From NCBI RefSeq assembly GCF_041021895.1, contig NZ_CP157428.1, forward strand, positions 992,001 through 1,056,000: a stretch of DNA of 64,000 nt, in the 5' to 3' direction. Positions 17,554 to 28,025 of this stretch are shown in pieces. Both the position numbers and the translations under genes were made by a program. The stretch is from Acinetobacter sp. XH1741. Its GTDB lineage: Bacteria; Pseudomonadota; Gammaproteobacteria; Pseudomonadales; Moraxellaceae. The stretch's first letter is position 1. Each line of letters opens with the position of its first letter. The notes beneath the pieces are model-generated. The model was not told the origin of the DNA, did no database searches, and saw nothing but the letters and a program-made list of their open reading frames with translations.

Positions 17554-18186
17554 TTATCGGCGGTGTTCGAGAAGAATACGAACAGCAAGTCCAGCTAACA
17601 CAGTCCCCATAATCCAGCGTTGGATGCTTGCCCAAAGTGGTTTTTGCTGTAGAAAGAGTGCGATGCTACCAGCAGAAAACACAATCAGTGCATTGATTGA
17701 AACGCTCACAAAAATTTGTATGGTACCGAGTTGAATAGACTGCGCTAAAATACTGCCTTGCTGTGGGTGAATAAACTGCGGCAATAAAGACAAATACATA
17801 ATGGCAATTTTAGGATTAAGTAAATTTGTCAAAAAGCCCATTAAAAATAGTTTTAATGGTGAATCGATAGATAAGTCTTTTACACTGAAAATAGGGGTTG
17901 CATTTGGACGTAGTGCTTTCCATGCGAGCCAGAGTAAATATACGGCCCCTACAATACGAATAGTGTCATAAGCGTATGGAACGGCGACAACAAGTGCTGT
18001 GATCCCGAAAGAAGCACAGAGCATATAAAATACAAAACCTACAGCAACGCCACCTAAGGAAATGAATCCTGCGATTTTGCCCTGACTAATGGAACGCGAG
18101 ATAAGATAAATCATGTTGGGGCCAGGGGTAAGTACCATCGCTAGGCAAATGACTCCAAATGCCAAAATTTGAGAGAGATCTAGCAC
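17554..18186 (-). CDS. LysE/RhtB-family amino-acid exporter
   Basis: The protein has five to six membrane segments and the family motif MVLTPGPNMIYLISRSISQG near the N-terminus. LysE/RhtB proteins export amino acids or related metabolites across the inner membrane. The open frame continues 44 codons upstream through low-quality sequence. I choose the GTG at 18186, which has AAGGAT 6 bases before it and gives 210 residues, the family's normal length. The gene is divergent from the acyltransferase at 18327. Its substrate is unknown. Confidence 0.85.
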   Translation of the reverse strand: MLDLSQILAFGVICLAMVLTPGPNMIYLISRSISQGKIAGFISLGGVAVGFVFYMLCASFGITALVVAVPYAYDTIRIVGAVYLLWLAWKALRPNATPIFSVKDLSIDSPLKLFLMGFLTNLLNPKIAIMYLSLLPQFIHPQQGSILAQSIQLGTIQIFVSVSINALIVFSAGSIALFLQQKPLWASIQRWIMGTVLAGLAVRILLEHRR

Positions 18187-18326
18187 GGAAATATCCTTAA
18201 ATATTATTATACTGATAGGTATATCATAATTGTTTTGTATACAGCGGAACTTTATTAATTGTCTTTTTGAATCGAAAAATAAGAATAATTCAGTATGATA
18301 TAAATATCCTGATTTCATAGAAATTT

Positions 18327-19334
18327 ATGAGAAATCTCCATATTGATGCCACAAAAGGCATCTTAATTTTTCTGGTTGTATTGGGCCATTACCTTGAAAG
18401 GTTGATTGGCTGGAGTGAACCTCTAAATCAAGCGATTTTAGGGAGCATTTACTTTGTTCATATGCCAGCTTTTATTTTTATATCCGGCATGTTTTTTAAA
18501 GAAGAAAAAATCCTAGAAAAGTTAATTTACTTTTTATCGTTGTATTTGCCATTTCAGTTTTTATTTCAACTGTTTGATGCCTTTTATAACGGAAGTTTAT
18601 GGAATTGGTCATTTCATTTGGTATGGTTTGCTAAGCCTTATTGGGTGCTATGGTATTTATTTGGTATGGTGGCTTGGACGGTTCTCGCTTTTTTCCTAAA
18701 AAAGACGGCTTATCCAGTTTTATTTTCAATAGTTTTAGCTCTACTTATTGGATGCTCACCCATCAATAATTACAGCTACTCGATTGGTCGTATTTTCGTT
18801 TTTCTACCTTTTTTTATGGCGGGAGCAATCTATGGCAAAACCATTTTTCAGTATCTTCCGCAGTTGCCTTATGCAAAGTTATTTGCCGTTATCACATTAT
18901 TAATCATTACTGCTGTAGCTGCTATAAGTCATTATAGTTATTACTGGCTATTTGGCAGTTTGTCATATTTTCAGCTTCATGTAGGTCTGTGGCAAGGAAT
19001 GCTGATTCGCAGTGTGATTATGTTGCTATCGGTTATGGGTGTTTTGAGTTTATTTGTGCTCACTCAAAATTTTAAACAGCCATGGATTGGTTTAGGCCAA
19101 AAAACTTTGCCAGTTTATATATTGCATGGTTTTGTGATAATTATTTTGACTCATCAATTAAGCTTTAAATATTCGGTAGAGATCAATATTTTCATTAGTC
19201 TCGTTCTGGCTATCCTGACTTGTATGATTTTACAGTTACAGCTATTTGAACGTTTAACTCGCTTTATCTCTTTATTTGTTTATAAGCCCTTTATGAAATT
19301 ATTAGCAACTCTAAATCCAAAAAAAGGGCTTTAA
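18327..19334 (+). CDS. acyltransferase-3 family membrane protein
   Basis: The 335-residue protein has about ten membrane helices and the acyltransferase-3 signatures IDATKGILIFLVVLGHYL at the N-terminus (with the key histidine) and YFVHMPAFIFISGMFFK. Members acetylate or acylate surface sugars, peptidoglycan or small exported molecules. It stands alone next to lipid A and LOS genes, so an envelope substrate is plausible but not shown. The ribosome site is weak. The stop codon lies inside the terminator shared with uup. Confidence 0.82.
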   Translation: MRNLHIDATKGILIFLVVLGHYLERLIGWSEPLNQAILGSIYFVHMPAFIFISGMFFKEEKILEKLIYFLSLYLPFQFLFQLFDAFYNGSLWNWSFHLVWFAKPYWVLWYLFGMVAWTVLAFFLKKTAYPVLFSIVLALLIGCSPINNYSYSIGRIFVFLPFFMAGAIYGKTIFQYLPQLPYAKLFAVITLLIITAVAAISHYSYYWLFGSLSYFQLHVGLWQGMLIRSVIMLLSVMGVLSLFVLTQNFKQPWIGLGQKTLPVYILHGFVIIILTHQLSFKYSVEINIFISLVLAILTCMILQLQLFERLTRFISLFVYKPFMKLLATLNPKKGL

Positions 19335-19350
19335 TTAAAGCCCTTTTTTT
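19319..19350. terminator. terminator between convergent acyltransferase and uup genes
   Basis: The long perfect stem GGGCTTTAATTAAAGCCC is flanked by A- and T-runs. It overlaps the last codons of the acyltransferase gene. Confidence 0.9.
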
Positions 19351-19355
19351 ATTGT

Positions 19356-21266
19356 TTAGTTGCCTTTACTCATTTGCTCAAGTTCATCCCAACGCTCTAA
19401 TTTTTCAAGCAGTAATTCTTCAATTTCTGCTAGGCGTTGGCTGGCTTGGGTCGCAGCATCTGCATCAGACACAAACCATGAACCATCTGCAAGTTTCTCA
19501 GAAAGTTTAGCCTGTTCATTTTCTAAGTTTTCAATTTCAGCGGGTAATTGCTCTAATTCACGCTGATCTTTATAACTTAGTTTGACTTTTTTAGTGTTGG
19601 CTTGAGCAGCGGCTTTTTCAGCTTCTGCTTTAGCCTGAGCTTTTTTAACATCAGATTTCTGATCTACGACTTTGTCATCTGGACGTTGTAATAAGTAGTC
19701 TTGGTAACCACCAATGTATTCTGCAATATTGCCTTTGCCATCAAATACCCAAGTAGAAGTGACAACGTTATCCATAAATGCACGGTCATGCGAAATAAGT
19801 AATAGCGTGCCTTTGTATTCAGAAAGCATCTCTTCAAGTAGCTCAAGAGTTACCATATCCAAGTCATTGGTTGGTTCGTCCATCACAATCAGGTTCGATG
19901 GTTTAAGCAATAATTTAGCAAGCAAAATACGATTACGCTCACCACCAGAAAGGGCTTTGACTGGTGTGCGTGCACGTTCAGGTGAAAACAAGAAATCTTG
20001 TAAATAACTGTAGATATGACGACGGTTGCCATTCACATCAACAAAGTCAGAGCCTTCTGAAACGTTTGCCATGACTGTTTTTTCAAGGTCTAAGGCATTA
20101 CGTAATTGATCAAAATAAGCAACTTCTAACTGTGTACCTGTCTTAACAGAACCACCGTGCTCGATTTCACCTAAGATCGCTTTAATCAACGTCGTTTTGC
20201 CAACGCCGTTATCACCTACGAGGCCAATACGGTCACCACGCATGACAAGGGTCGAGAAATCTTTGATAAGTGGCTTGTCATCATAAGATACGCTCAAGTG
20301 CTCAATATCAAATACTAATTTACCAGAGCGATTTGCTTCTTGAGTCGCCATGCTCACTTTACCTTGTTGTGAGCGACGTGCTTTAGATTCTTCGCGTAAA
20401 GCTTTCAAAGCACGAACACGACCTTCATTACGGGTACGACGTGCCTTAATCCCTTGGCGAATCCAAGCTTCTTCTTCAGCTAACTTTTTATCAAATAAAG
20501 CGTTTTGTTTCTCTTCTGCTTCCATTTGCTGAGCTTTAAGCTCCAAATAGCGAGAATAATTGCCTTCATAGCCGCGTAAAATGCCGCGGTCAAGTTCAAC
20601 AATTCGAGTTGCAATGCTATCTACAAAAGAGCGGTCATGCGAAATAAATAGAAGCGTTAAATTATTTTGATCGAGTAGGAATTTTTCTAGCCACTCAATA
20701 CTTTCAACATCTAAATGGTTCGTCGGTTCGTCTAGAAGGAGTACGTCTGGCTGCGTTAAAAGAGCACGAGCGAGTAAAACACGACGTTTACGACCACCAG
20801 ATAAGTCTGCTAAGTCTGCATTTGGGTCGAGGCCCATTTTACTTAATAGGGCATTTACCTTGTTTTCAAGTGCCCAGCCGTCTAGTTGGTCGAGCTTGTG
20901 CTGGAGGTTACCCATACGGTCACAAGCTTCCATATCTCCAAGCATACAAGCATCAGTTGCTTCATGATAAGCTCTGAGTACTTCAGCTGCTTCTCCTGCA
21001 CCATCAGCCACAATATCAGCAACTTTGCCAGAATCCATTGGAACGTCTTGGGCTAACATTGAAACTGTTAAACCATTTTGAATAGAAACTTCACCAGAAT
21101 CTGGTAATAGGCTTCCCTCGATGAGTTTAAGTAAAGTAGACTTACCTTCACCATTACGCCCAATTAAACAGACTCGTTCGCCACGTTCTAGATTAAAGTT
21201 CGCGCCATCGAGCAGGGCAGGTCCGCCAAAAGCAAGTTGGACATCCCTTAGGGTAATATAGGCCAT
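19356..21266 (-). CDS. uup: ABC-F ATPase Uup
   Basis: Uup is a soluble ABC-F protein that acts on ribosomes, and on transposon excision and replication intermediates in other bacteria. The 636-residue protein has two ABC domains with Walker A motifs GRNGEGKST and GDNGVGKTT, and signatures LSGGRKRRV and LSGGERNRI. Walker B is LLLDEPTNHLD and IVMDEPTNDLD. The Uup-specific C-terminal coiled coil runs from about residue 550. No membrane segment is present. The divergent slyX starts 32 bp away. Confidence 0.95.
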   Translation of the reverse strand: MAYITLRDVQLAFGGPALLDGANFNLERGERVCLIGRNGEGKSTLLKLIEGSLLPDSGEVSIQNGLTVSMLAQDVPMDSGKVADIVADGAGEAAEVLRAYHEATDACMLGDMEACDRMGNLQHKLDQLDGWALENKVNALLSKMGLDPNADLADLSGGRKRRVLLARALLTQPDVLLLDEPTNHLDVESIEWLEKFLLDQNNLTLLFISHDRSFVDSIATRIVELDRGILRGYEGNYSRYLELKAQQMEAEEKQNALFDKKLAEEEAWIRQGIKARRTRNEGRVRALKALREESKARRSQQGKVSMATQEANRSGKLVFDIEHLSVSYDDKPLIKDFSTLVMRGDRIGLVGDNGVGKTTLIKAILGEIEHGGSVKTGTQLEVAYFDQLRNALDLEKTVMANVSEGSDFVDVNGNRRHIYSYLQDFLFSPERARTPVKALSGGERNRILLAKLLLKPSNLIVMDEPTNDLDMVTLELLEEMLSEYKGTLLLISHDRAFMDNVVTSTWVFDGKGNIAEYIGGYQDYLLQRPDDKVVDQKSDVKKAQAKAEAEKAAAQANTKKVKLSYKDQRELEQLPAEIENLENEQAKLSEKLADGSWFVSDADAATQASQRLAEIEELLLEKLERWDELEQMSKGN

Positions 21267-21298
21267 AATGTTTTCCAGAATCTCAAATGAGGATTTAA

Positions 21299-21544
21299 AT
21301 GACTAAACCACCATATCATGATGATCAAGCGTCATTTTCCGCACCCATTGAAGATTTGCAAGTGCGAATTACATTTTTGGATGATTTAGTTGAACAATTA
21401 AATCAACAACTCGCTATTCAAACTCAGGAAATAGCTGATTTGAAAAAACAAATGCAATTACTTTATCAACGTGTGGAATCTTCGGATTTATCAGAAGGCA
21501 TTGCACCTTTTGATCCATTAACGAATAAACCTCCTCACTATTAA
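21299..21544 (+). CDS. slyX: SlyX-family protein
   Basis: This short coiled-coil protein of unknown function has 81 residues. A heptad-rich middle (LDDLVEQLNQQLAIQTQEIA) and the conserved family ending KPPHY are present. It is divergent from uup and has its own terminator 2 bp after the stop. Length and ending make the family call firm; no biochemical role is known to me. Confidence 0.9.
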   Translation: MTKPPYHDDQASFSAPIEDLQVRITFLDDLVEQLNQQLAIQTQEIADLKKQMQLLYQRVESSDLSEGIAPFDPLTNKPPHY

Positions 21545-21545
21545 T

Positions 21546-21574
21546 AAAAAGGCAAGTTCGATACTTGCCTTTTT
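21546..21574. terminator. terminator after slyX
   Basis: The stem GGCAAGT/ACTTGCC with loop TCGAT has A- and T-runs on both sides. It also serves the convergent dehydrogenase gene. Confidence 0.88.
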
Positions 21575-21598
21575 ATTTGAAAATATTTTCAATTTTGC

Positions 21599-22606
21599 TT
21601 AAAAACCATGTAAGACAATCTTACCTTTTGTCGTACCACTTTCAATTTGCTCATGAACTTGTTTTAAGTTTTCAGCATTAATTGGACTTAAAACCTCAGT
21701 CACTGTCGTTTTGATTTTTCCTTCATCAACTAATTTACTGACTTTGTTTAATAGCTCACTTTGTTTTGCCATATCTTCAGTTTGAAACATTGAGCGCGTG
21801 AACATAAATTCCCAATGTACAGATACGGACTTCGATTTAAACGGTTTAATGTCTAGCTTTTCTGGATCATCAATAAGTCCAAAATGACCTTGTGGTGCAA
21901 TCAGCTCTACGATATCTGATAAATGCTGATCAGTTTGAGTAGTCGAGAACACATATAAAGGTGCATTTAAACCTAATTGTTTGATTTGTGGTGCTAAAGG
22001 CTCACGATGATCTAATACATAATCTGCGCCGAGTTGTTTTACCCATTGCTTTGTTTCAGGGCGGGAAGCTGTCGTAATAATCGTGAGGTTAGTTAACTGT
22101 TTAAGAAGTTGAATGGTGATTGAACCTACACCACCGGCCCCACCAATGACTAAAATAGTGATATTGGCCGATGCAGTTTTTGGAACTTGCAGGCGATCAA
22201 ATAACATCTCCCAAGCCGTGATTGCAGTTAAAGGGAGAGCGACTGCTTCAGTTGCAGCTAAAGTTTTTGGTTTATGGCCAACAATGCGTTCATCAACAAG
22301 TTGTAATTCACTATTACTGCCTTGGCGATTTAAAGCGCCTGCATACCAAACAACATCACCCACTTTAAATTGAGTGACTTTATCCCCAATCGCTTCAACC
22401 ACACCTACGGCATCCCAGCCAAGTACTTTCCAACCAGATTCGGCGCTTACATTTTTGCGTATTTTGGTATCGACAGGGTTTACTGAAACAGCTTGTACGC
22501 GAACGAGTAAATCGTGTCCTTCAGCAATAGGGTTGTCGAGTTCAATATTAACGAGTGCATTGGGCGATGTAATGGGACCTGCTTTTTGATATGCCACAGC
22601 TTTCAT
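21599..22606 (-). CDS. zinc-type alcohol dehydrogenase-like / quinone oxidoreductase (MDR family)
   Basis: The 335-residue protein is a medium-chain dehydrogenase/reductase of the YogA or quinone-reductase subgroup. An N-terminal GroES-like domain has VNPVDTKIRKN, and a Rossmann domain has VIGGAGGVGSITIQLLKQL. Structural-zinc cysteines are not evident, as in the NADPH:quinone branch. An in-frame start 11 codons upstream exists. The ATG at 22606 has AGAGGA 9 bases before it and gives the family start MKAVAYQ. It is divergent from an HxlR regulator, its probable controller. Confidence 0.88.
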   Translation of the reverse strand: MKAVAYQKAGPITSPNALVNIELDNPIAEGHDLLVRVQAVSVNPVDTKIRKNVSAESGWKVLGWDAVGVVEAIGDKVTQFKVGDVVWYAGALNRQGSNSELQLVDERIVGHKPKTLAATEAVALPLTAITAWEMLFDRLQVPKTASANITILVIGGAGGVGSITIQLLKQLTNLTIITTASRPETKQWVKQLGADYVLDHREPLAPQIKQLGLNAPLYVFSTTQTDQHLSDIVELIAPQGHFGLIDDPEKLDIKPFKSKSVSVHWEFMFTRSMFQTEDMAKQSELLNKVSKLVDEGKIKTTVTEVLSPINAENLKQVHEQIESGTTKGKIVLHGF

Positions 22607-22705
22607 AATTGTGATTCCTCTTGTTGAGATCTTGATCATAACGTAAGCTTAAAAATTGTGACTACAGACAAATAACGCTCATAGTGTCAAAAAGGATACT
22701 GTAAA

Positions 22706-23083
22706 ATGGCAAAAGCTCGACATTCAAGTTTTGATTGTTCACCGGGTTGCTCCGTTGAAGCAGCGATCAGTCTGATTGATGGTAAATGGAAATGTGTCAT
22801 TCTTTGGCATTTATTAAATGAAGGCACTTTACGATTTAATGAGATTCGTAAGCGTGTTCCAAGTATTACGCAAAGAATGCTTACCAATCAGCTTCGCGAG
22901 TTAGAACAAGACGGCATTATTCATCGAGAGGTTTATCCTCAAGTTCCTCCTAAAGTGGAATATAGCCTGACCGATTTAGGGCAGGGTCTTGAGCAGATTC
23001 TTTTTGCTTTAAAAACATGGGGAGATGCACATCTGGATCGGTTTGGTAAGTTATCAACACTTGAAACTGAAAAGAGTGCCTAA
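22706..23083 (+). CDS. HxlR-family transcriptional regulator
   Basis: The 125-residue protein is a winged-helix regulator with the HxlR signature CSVEAAISLIDGKWKCVILW and a recognition region PSITQRMLTNQLRELEQDG. Cysteines at residues 11 and 15 precede the DNA-binding domain, as in redox or quinone sensors of the YodB/QorR type. It is divergent from the MDR oxidoreductase, with 99 bp between the starts that should hold the operators. I expect it to repress that gene until quinone, aldehyde or thiol stress. No operator could be fixed by eye. Confidence 0.88.
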   Translation: MAKARHSSFDCSPGCSVEAAISLIDGKWKCVILWHLLNEGTLRFNEIRKRVPSITQRMLTNQLRELEQDGIIHREVYPQVPPKVEYSLTDLGQGLEQILFALKTWGDAHLDRFGKLSTLETEKSA

Positions 23084-23230
23084 ATATTGTGCCTAGATTG
23101 CTAAGAATATCTATGAGGAAATGTTGCTGTTTTTAACCTCGTCGGTTAATTGGACATTATTTTTATGATGTAACTTGCGTTTTCTGGTCAGCTTATGCAA
23201 CTCTAATAAAAGAGATTAATAGGTTTTGCT

Positions 23231-23680
23231 ATGGACAATATGGGAATTTGGGTTACCGTTATCATTGTTCTTTTCGTACTAGGCTCCATTTTTGGTTTAA
23301 GAGTGAGTCCACGTGAAAAGGCACTTGGTATTATGCGAGACAAAGCCCGCAAAATTGGGCTACATCCACGCGTAATTGCCGCACCTGAATGGACACATGT
23401 CCCAATGGCAACTGAAAAGCGTGCCAGCATGGTTGCTTATTATAGTGTATTAATCCCCGATGCTCGTTTAACGCTCATGCGTGCTCGTGTTATAGACGGA
23501 AAATTAAAAGTAGTGCAGGGTGATGAGAAATTTAATGATTCTCCCATTGCATTAAAAGGGATTTATGCTATTGATATGCAGGCAAACTGTGTAGGCCTTT
23601 ATTGGGATGAGGAATCGGACCTAAAAGCCACGCAATTAGATGAGATGAAGGCTTATCTGTTGGCCTTGGCTAAAGCCTGA
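23231..23680 (+). CDS. conserved protein with one N-terminal membrane helix
   Basis: I do not recognise a named family. The 149-residue protein has one N-terminal transmembrane helix ([18 protein letters not shown]) with a cytosolic or periplasmic domain after it. It starts 35 bp before topA on the same strand, suggesting a shared transcript. A possible link with topoisomerase I is only positional. The codon use resembles its neighbours. Confidence 0.75.
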   Translation: MDNMGIWVTVIIVLFVLGSIFGLRVSPREKALGIMRDKARKIGLHPRVIAAPEWTHVPMATEKRASMVAYYSVLIPDARLTLMRARVIDGKLKVVQGDEKFNDSPIALKGIYAIDMQANCVGLYWDEESDLKATQLDEMKAYLLALAKA

Positions 23681-23715
23681 TTTTTAAATTTATTGGTATA
23701 GGAATAACATTTTAT

Positions 23716-26352
23716 ATGGCGAATACCTCGCGCTCTGCATCTCAAAGCACAGCATCTACTGCCTCTGCTGCACATAAACGTGCCTTAGTGATTGTGGAGT
23801 CGCCTGCCAAAGCGAAAACCATCAACAAATATTTAGGTTCGCAGTACATTGTTAAGTCTTCTGTGGGTCACGTACGTGACTTGCCAACAGGTGGCAGCAA
23901 ATCAACAGAGAAAAAGCCGGCTGCCCGGACAAAACTCACTGAAGCTGAAAAAGAACAAAAAGCTCAATCTGCGCTGATTAATCGTATGGGCGTCGATCCG
24001 GAACATGACTGGAAAGCCCACTATGAAGTTCTACCTGGCAAAGAAAATGTTGTTGCTGAACTCAAGAAACTTGCTAAAGATGCAGATGCCATCTACCTCG
24101 CAACGGACTTGGATAGAGAAGGGGAAGCAATTGCTTGGCACTTACGCGAAGTGATTGGCGGCGACGATAGCCGTTATCATCGTGTGGTATTTAACGAAAT
24201 TACTAAAAATGCCATTCAAGAAGCATTTAAGCAACCAACCCGCCTAGATTTAAACCGTGTTAATGCACAGCAAGCACGCCGTTTCTTAGACCGCGTAGTA
24301 GGCTTCATGGTTTCGCCGTTACTTTGGGAAAAGATTGCCCGTGGTTTGTCGGCAGGTCGTGTACAGTCTGTGGCTGTAAAGCTTGTAGTTGAACGTGAAC
24401 GTGAAATTCGTGCTTTTATTCCAGAAGAATATTGGCAAGTTTTTGCAGACACACAAGCGAAAAAAGATGATATTCGTCTTGAAGCTGTAAAACAGGCTGG
24501 TAAGACGCTTAAATTAAAGAATAAAGCTGAAACAGATGCACTTTTAGATATTTTAAAAGGTGCTGAATATAAAGTTGCACAGCGTGAAGATAAACCGACT
24601 AAGGTGAATCCAAGCGCACCATATATCACTTCGACTTTGCAACAGGCTGCAAGTACACGTTTAGGTTTTTCTGTGAAGAAAACCATGATGTTGGCACAGC
24701 GTTTGTACGAAGCTGGTTTTATTACCTATATGCGTACGGACTCAACATTCTTGAGCGATGACGCTGTAAGTATGGTACGTGCTCATATTGAAAGCCAATT
24801 CGGTGAAAAATACTTACCGGCAAAGCCAAATCGCTATGGTAACAAAGCTGGTGCTCAAGAAGCCCATGAAGCTATTCGTCCGTCAAATGTTGCGCTTACA
24901 GGTGATCAACTTGCAGGTGTAGAGCGTGATGCTCAGCGTTTGTATGATTTAATTTGGCGCCAATTCGTTGCTTGTCAAATGACACCAGCTGAATATTTAT
25001 CTTCAACTTTAACAGTTGAAGCAGGCAATGTTGAGTTAAAAGCAAAAGGCCGTACGCTTGTATTTGATGGTTTTACACGAGTTCGTGGTGCCAACAAATC
25101 AGACGACGATATTATTTTACCTGCTATTAAAGTAGGTGAAATTTTAAAATTACAGAAGTTAGATCCAAGTCAGCACTTTACTAAGCCACCAGCACGTTTT
25201 ACTGAAGCTTCTTTGGTTAAAGAACTCGAAAAACGTAGTATTGGCCGTCCGTCGACCTATGCAGCGATTATTTCTACGATTCAAGAACGTGGTTATGTCA
25301 AATTAGAAAATCGTCGTCTCTTTGCAGAGAAAATGGGCGAGATCGTGACAGATCGTCTTGATGAAAGTTTCAATAACCTAATGAATTATGCTTTTACAGC
25401 AGATTTAGAAGGTCAGCTTGATAAAGTCGCGACGGGTGAGCGAAACTGGAAAGAATTACTCGATACATTCTATGGTGATTTCAAAAAGCGTTTGACCAAT
25501 GCTCAAGGTGAGCAGGGAATGCGCCGTAACCAGCCAGTTGAAGTACCAGCAGTGCATTGTCCTGAATGTACGCGTCCTATGCAGATTCGTACGGGTACGA
25601 CGGGCGTGTTCTTAGGTTGTTCAGGTTACAACTTGCCTCCTAAAGAACGTTGTAAGGGTACTTTAAACTTAACGCCAGTTGAGTCTTTAGCAGCGTTATC
25701 TGATGATGACAGTGCTGAAACAGCAGACTTAATGTCAAAACATCGTTGTTCAAAATGCGGTACAGCGATGGACAGCTATGTTATTGATGGTGGCCGTAAA
25801 CTCCATGTCTGTGGTAACAACCCTGACTGTGATGGTTATGAGCTTGAAGAAGGTGAGTTCAAGATTAAAGGGTATGATGGCCCAACCATTCCATGTGATA
25901 AATGTGATGGTGAAATGCAGCTTAAAACAGGCCGCTTTGGTCCATACTTCGCTTGTACAAGCTGTGATAATACTCGTAAAGTCTTGAAAAATGGTCAACC
26001 TGCACCTCCACGTGTAGAGCCAATCAAGATGGAACATTTGCGCTCAACCAAGCATGATGACTATTTTGTGTTGCGTGATGGTGCGGCGGGTTTGTTCTTG
26101 GCTGCAAGTAAGTTCCCGAAAATTCGTGAAACACGTGCACCAAAAGTGGCTGAGCTTCGTAGTGTTGCTGACCAACTTGATCCAAAATATCAGTTTATTT
26201 TACAAGCTCCAGATGTAGACCCTGAAGGTAACCCAACGATTGTGAAGTTTAGTCGTAAGAACCAATCACAATATGTGGGATCTGAAACACCAGAAGGTAA
26301 ACAAACCAAATGGAGTCTAATTTACCAAGATGGTAAATGGATTGAAGGTTAA
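23716..26352 (+). CDS. topA: DNA topoisomerase I
   Basis: TopA relaxes negative supercoils by a type IA single-strand passage. The 878-residue protein has the Toprim domain ([14 protein letters not shown], then [16 protein letters not shown]) and the catalytic tyrosine at residue 338 in [10 protein letters not shown]. Three C-terminal C4 zinc ribbons follow (starting [27 protein letters not shown], about residues 615-760). A further C-terminal domain runs to the end. Length and order are normal for gammaproteobacteria. A strong terminator follows. Confidence 0.98.
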   Translation: MANTSRSASQSTASTASAAHKRALVIVESPAKAKTINKYLGSQYIVKSSVGHVRDLPTGGSKSTEKKPAARTKLTEAEKEQKAQSALINRMGVDPEHDWKAHYEVLPGKENVVAELKKLAKDADAIYLATDLDREGEAIAWHLREVIGGDDSRYHRVVFNEITKNAIQEAFKQPTRLDLNRVNAQQARRFLDRVVGFMVSPLLWEKIARGLSAGRVQSVAVKLVVEREREIRAFIPEEYWQVFADTQAKKDDIRLEAVKQAGKTLKLKNKAETDALLDILKGAEYKVAQREDKPTKVNPSAPYITSTLQQAASTRLGFSVKKTMMLAQRLYEAGFITYMRTDSTFLSDDAVSMVRAHIESQFGEKYLPAKPNRYGNKAGAQEAHEAIRPSNVALTGDQLAGVERDAQRLYDLIWRQFVACQMTPAEYLSSTLTVEAGNVELKAKGRTLVFDGFTRVRGANKSDDDIILPAIKVGEILKLQKLDPSQHFTKPPARFTEASLVKELEKRSIGRPSTYAAIISTIQERGYVKLENRRLFAEKMGEIVTDRLDESFNNLMNYAFTADLEGQLDKVATGERNWKELLDTFYGDFKKRLTNAQGEQGMRRNQPVEVPAVHCPECTRPMQIRTGTTGVFLGCSGYNLPPKERCKGTLNLTPVESLAALSDDDSAETADLMSKHRCSKCGTAMDSYVIDGGRKLHVCGNNPDCDGYELEEGEFKIKGYDGPTIPCDKCDGEMQLKTGRFGPYFACTSCDNTRKVLKNGQPAPPRVEPIKMEHLRSTKHDDYFVLRDGAAGLFLAASKFPKIRETRAPKVAELRSVADQLDPKYQFILQAPDVDPEGNPTIVKFSRKNQSQYVGSETPEGKQTKWSLIYQDGKWIEG

Positions 26353-26363
26353 ATAAGACAGTT

Positions 26364-26392
26364 AAAAAATGCTAGCTCAGCTAGCATTTTTT
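26364..26392 (+). terminator. terminator after topA
   Basis: The stem ATGCTAGCT/AGCTAGCAT has an A-run before it and six Ts after it. Confidence 0.9.
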
Positions 26393-26439
26393 ATATCTAC
26401 AACAATAAAAGAAAATTTAAATTTTTATGGGGAAAAAGA

Positions 26440-27198
26440 ATGTGGAAAAACATTCGGATTTTGTGTCTATTGATCATTTTACTCATAGTTGCAGTTCAGG
26501 CATGGCGTGATCAGAACCAAGACTGGAATCAACCTATTGTGGTGGTACTTCATCCTGTAAATGCGGATGGCTTACAAACCACTCAAGCTTATATTGGGCA
26601 GTTACAAAACGCTGACTTTCAAATGCTCAAAAGCTATTTAAGTGAATGGTCACAGCATTATCGTGGGCAAGCAAGTAACTTTGAAATCCGCTTAGGGCAA
26701 CAGTTACAGCAGCAGCCACCTGAAGTTCCCCAAAATGCCAATGTTTTGCATGTAATTTGGTGGAGCTTAAAGTTTCGTTTTTATGCATGGCGACAACAGC
26801 AACCTGAAGATAGCGGAGCGTCACTCAAGCTTTATTTAAATTATTATGACCCAAATTATCAAAAAGTTTTGGTGCATTCGACTGCTTTAGAAAAAGGCCG
26901 TATTGGTAGTGTGAATTTGTTTGCTACACGTGGGCAGGCATCACAAAATCAGGTCGTGATTGTTCACGAACTTTTACATGGCTTTGGGGCAACAGATAAA
27001 TATGATTTAAAAACTGGCCAACCGATTTATCCACTAGGCTATGCCTATCCTGACACAGTGCCTTTATACCCACAAAAGTTTGCAGAAATTATGGGTGGTC
27101 GAACACCATTGACTGAGCAGACCAGCAAAATGCCAAGTGATTTACAAGACACCATAATAGGATTACGAACAGCTCAAGAAATTGGTTGGTTGAAATAA
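26440..27198 (+). CDS. putative membrane-anchored zinc metallopeptidase
   Basis: The 252-residue protein starts with one hydrophobic segment (ILCLLIILLIVAVQAW), a signal anchor or signal peptide. At about residues 171-184 it has HELLHGFGATDKYD, which contains the zinc-peptidase core HExxH. It has no match I can name. The first 160 residues may be an inhibitory or binding part. The gene lies alone between topA and the HdeD-like gene. If active, it would work in the periplasm, but the substrate is unknown. Confidence 0.65.
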   Translation: MWKNIRILCLLIILLIVAVQAWRDQNQDWNQPIVVVLHPVNADGLQTTQAYIGQLQNADFQMLKSYLSEWSQHYRGQASNFEIRLGQQLQQQPPEVPQNANVLHVIWWSLKFRFYAWRQQQPEDSGASLKLYLNYYDPNYQKVLVHSTALEKGRIGSVNLFATRGQASQNQVVIVHELLHGFGATDKYDLKTGQPIYPLGYAYPDTVPLYPQKFAEIMGGRTPLTEQTSKMPSDLQDTIIGLRTAQEIGWLK

Positions 27199-27332
27199 AA
27201 TTGTGGATAAATACTGTTTTATCCACATCAATTGTTAATAAACGATGCAGATCTTATACAGACAATAAATGTGAAGTAAATCACTATAATGACAATATAT
27301 AAACTTCCTAATACCTGATAATAAGAGTAGCC

Positions 27333-27908
27333 ATGATGAAAACTGTAGGTAATGATTTAATTCGTAATCAGCTACATGCTGATCGTAAATGGTATCTAAT
27401 ATTAGGCTTCGTGCTCATTATTTTCGGTTTGATCCTATTTAGTGCACTACCATTTGCCACATTTTCAGTTGTTTTCCTATTTGGTATTTTAATGATGATC
27501 GGTGGTGTGCTGCATTTGATTGCTGCCTTAAGTGTTTTTAAAGGCGGTAGCCGATGGCTTTGGGCACTTTTTGGCGTGCTGTATTTAATGGCTGGCTATT
27601 ACGCATTTTCTACGCCTGTTACTACGGCTGTAGTTTTAACAAGCTTATTATCGATTGCACTTATTATTGCAGGGGTAATCCGTACCATAAATGCATTTTT
27701 ATTAAGACCAATTGCAGGGTGGGGATGGACATTATTTTCAGGATTGTTAACACTCGCTACTGGTATTTTAATTTTAGTTTCTAAGGACTCACCATTTTGG
27801 GTGTTGGGAATGTTTTTAGCAGTAGATATTTTATTTCAGGGCATTAACTTTTTAGGATTGGCTTCGGCAATTAAACATTTACCTTCTAGTTCAAAAACAG
27901 TTTCTTAA
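27333..27908 (+). CDS. HdeD-family membrane protein
   Basis: The 191-residue protein has six predicted membrane helices and the glycine-rich repeats typical of HdeD and DUF308 proteins (FGILMMIGGVLHLIAAL, then LSIALIIAGVIRTINAF). HdeD of E. coli is linked to acid resistance at high cell density; the function here is untested. The ATG at 27333 is followed directly by a second ATG at 27336, and either may be used. Confidence 0.85.
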   Translation: MMKTVGNDLIRNQLHADRKWYLILGFVLIIFGLILFSALPFATFSVVFLFGILMMIGGVLHLIAALSVFKGGSRWLWALFGVLYLMAGYYAFSTPVTTAVVLTSLLSIALIIAGVIRTINAFLLRPIAGWGWTLFSGLLTLATGILILVSKDSPFWVLGMFLAVDILFQGINFLGLASAIKHLPSSSKTVS

Positions 27909-27922
27909 ATTAAATCGCGAAC

Positions 27923-27949
27923 AAAAGGGCACTTAAGGTGTCCTTTTTT
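27923..27949 (+). terminator. terminator after the HdeD-like gene
   Basis: The stem AAAAGGGCAC/GGTGTCCTTTT contains one G-U pair and is followed by Ts. Confidence 0.75.
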
Positions 27950-28025
27950 GTTTTTAGTGAGCGAGGGTCCATCTCATAGCAGGGCTCTGTTAAACTACGC
28001 ATTATTGTTTTGGCGATATGTGTTT

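Noticed and set aside
24216..24686. 156-codon frame on the minus strand inside topA
   Set aside because: It is an antisense shadow of topA with no ribosome site or protein-like composition.
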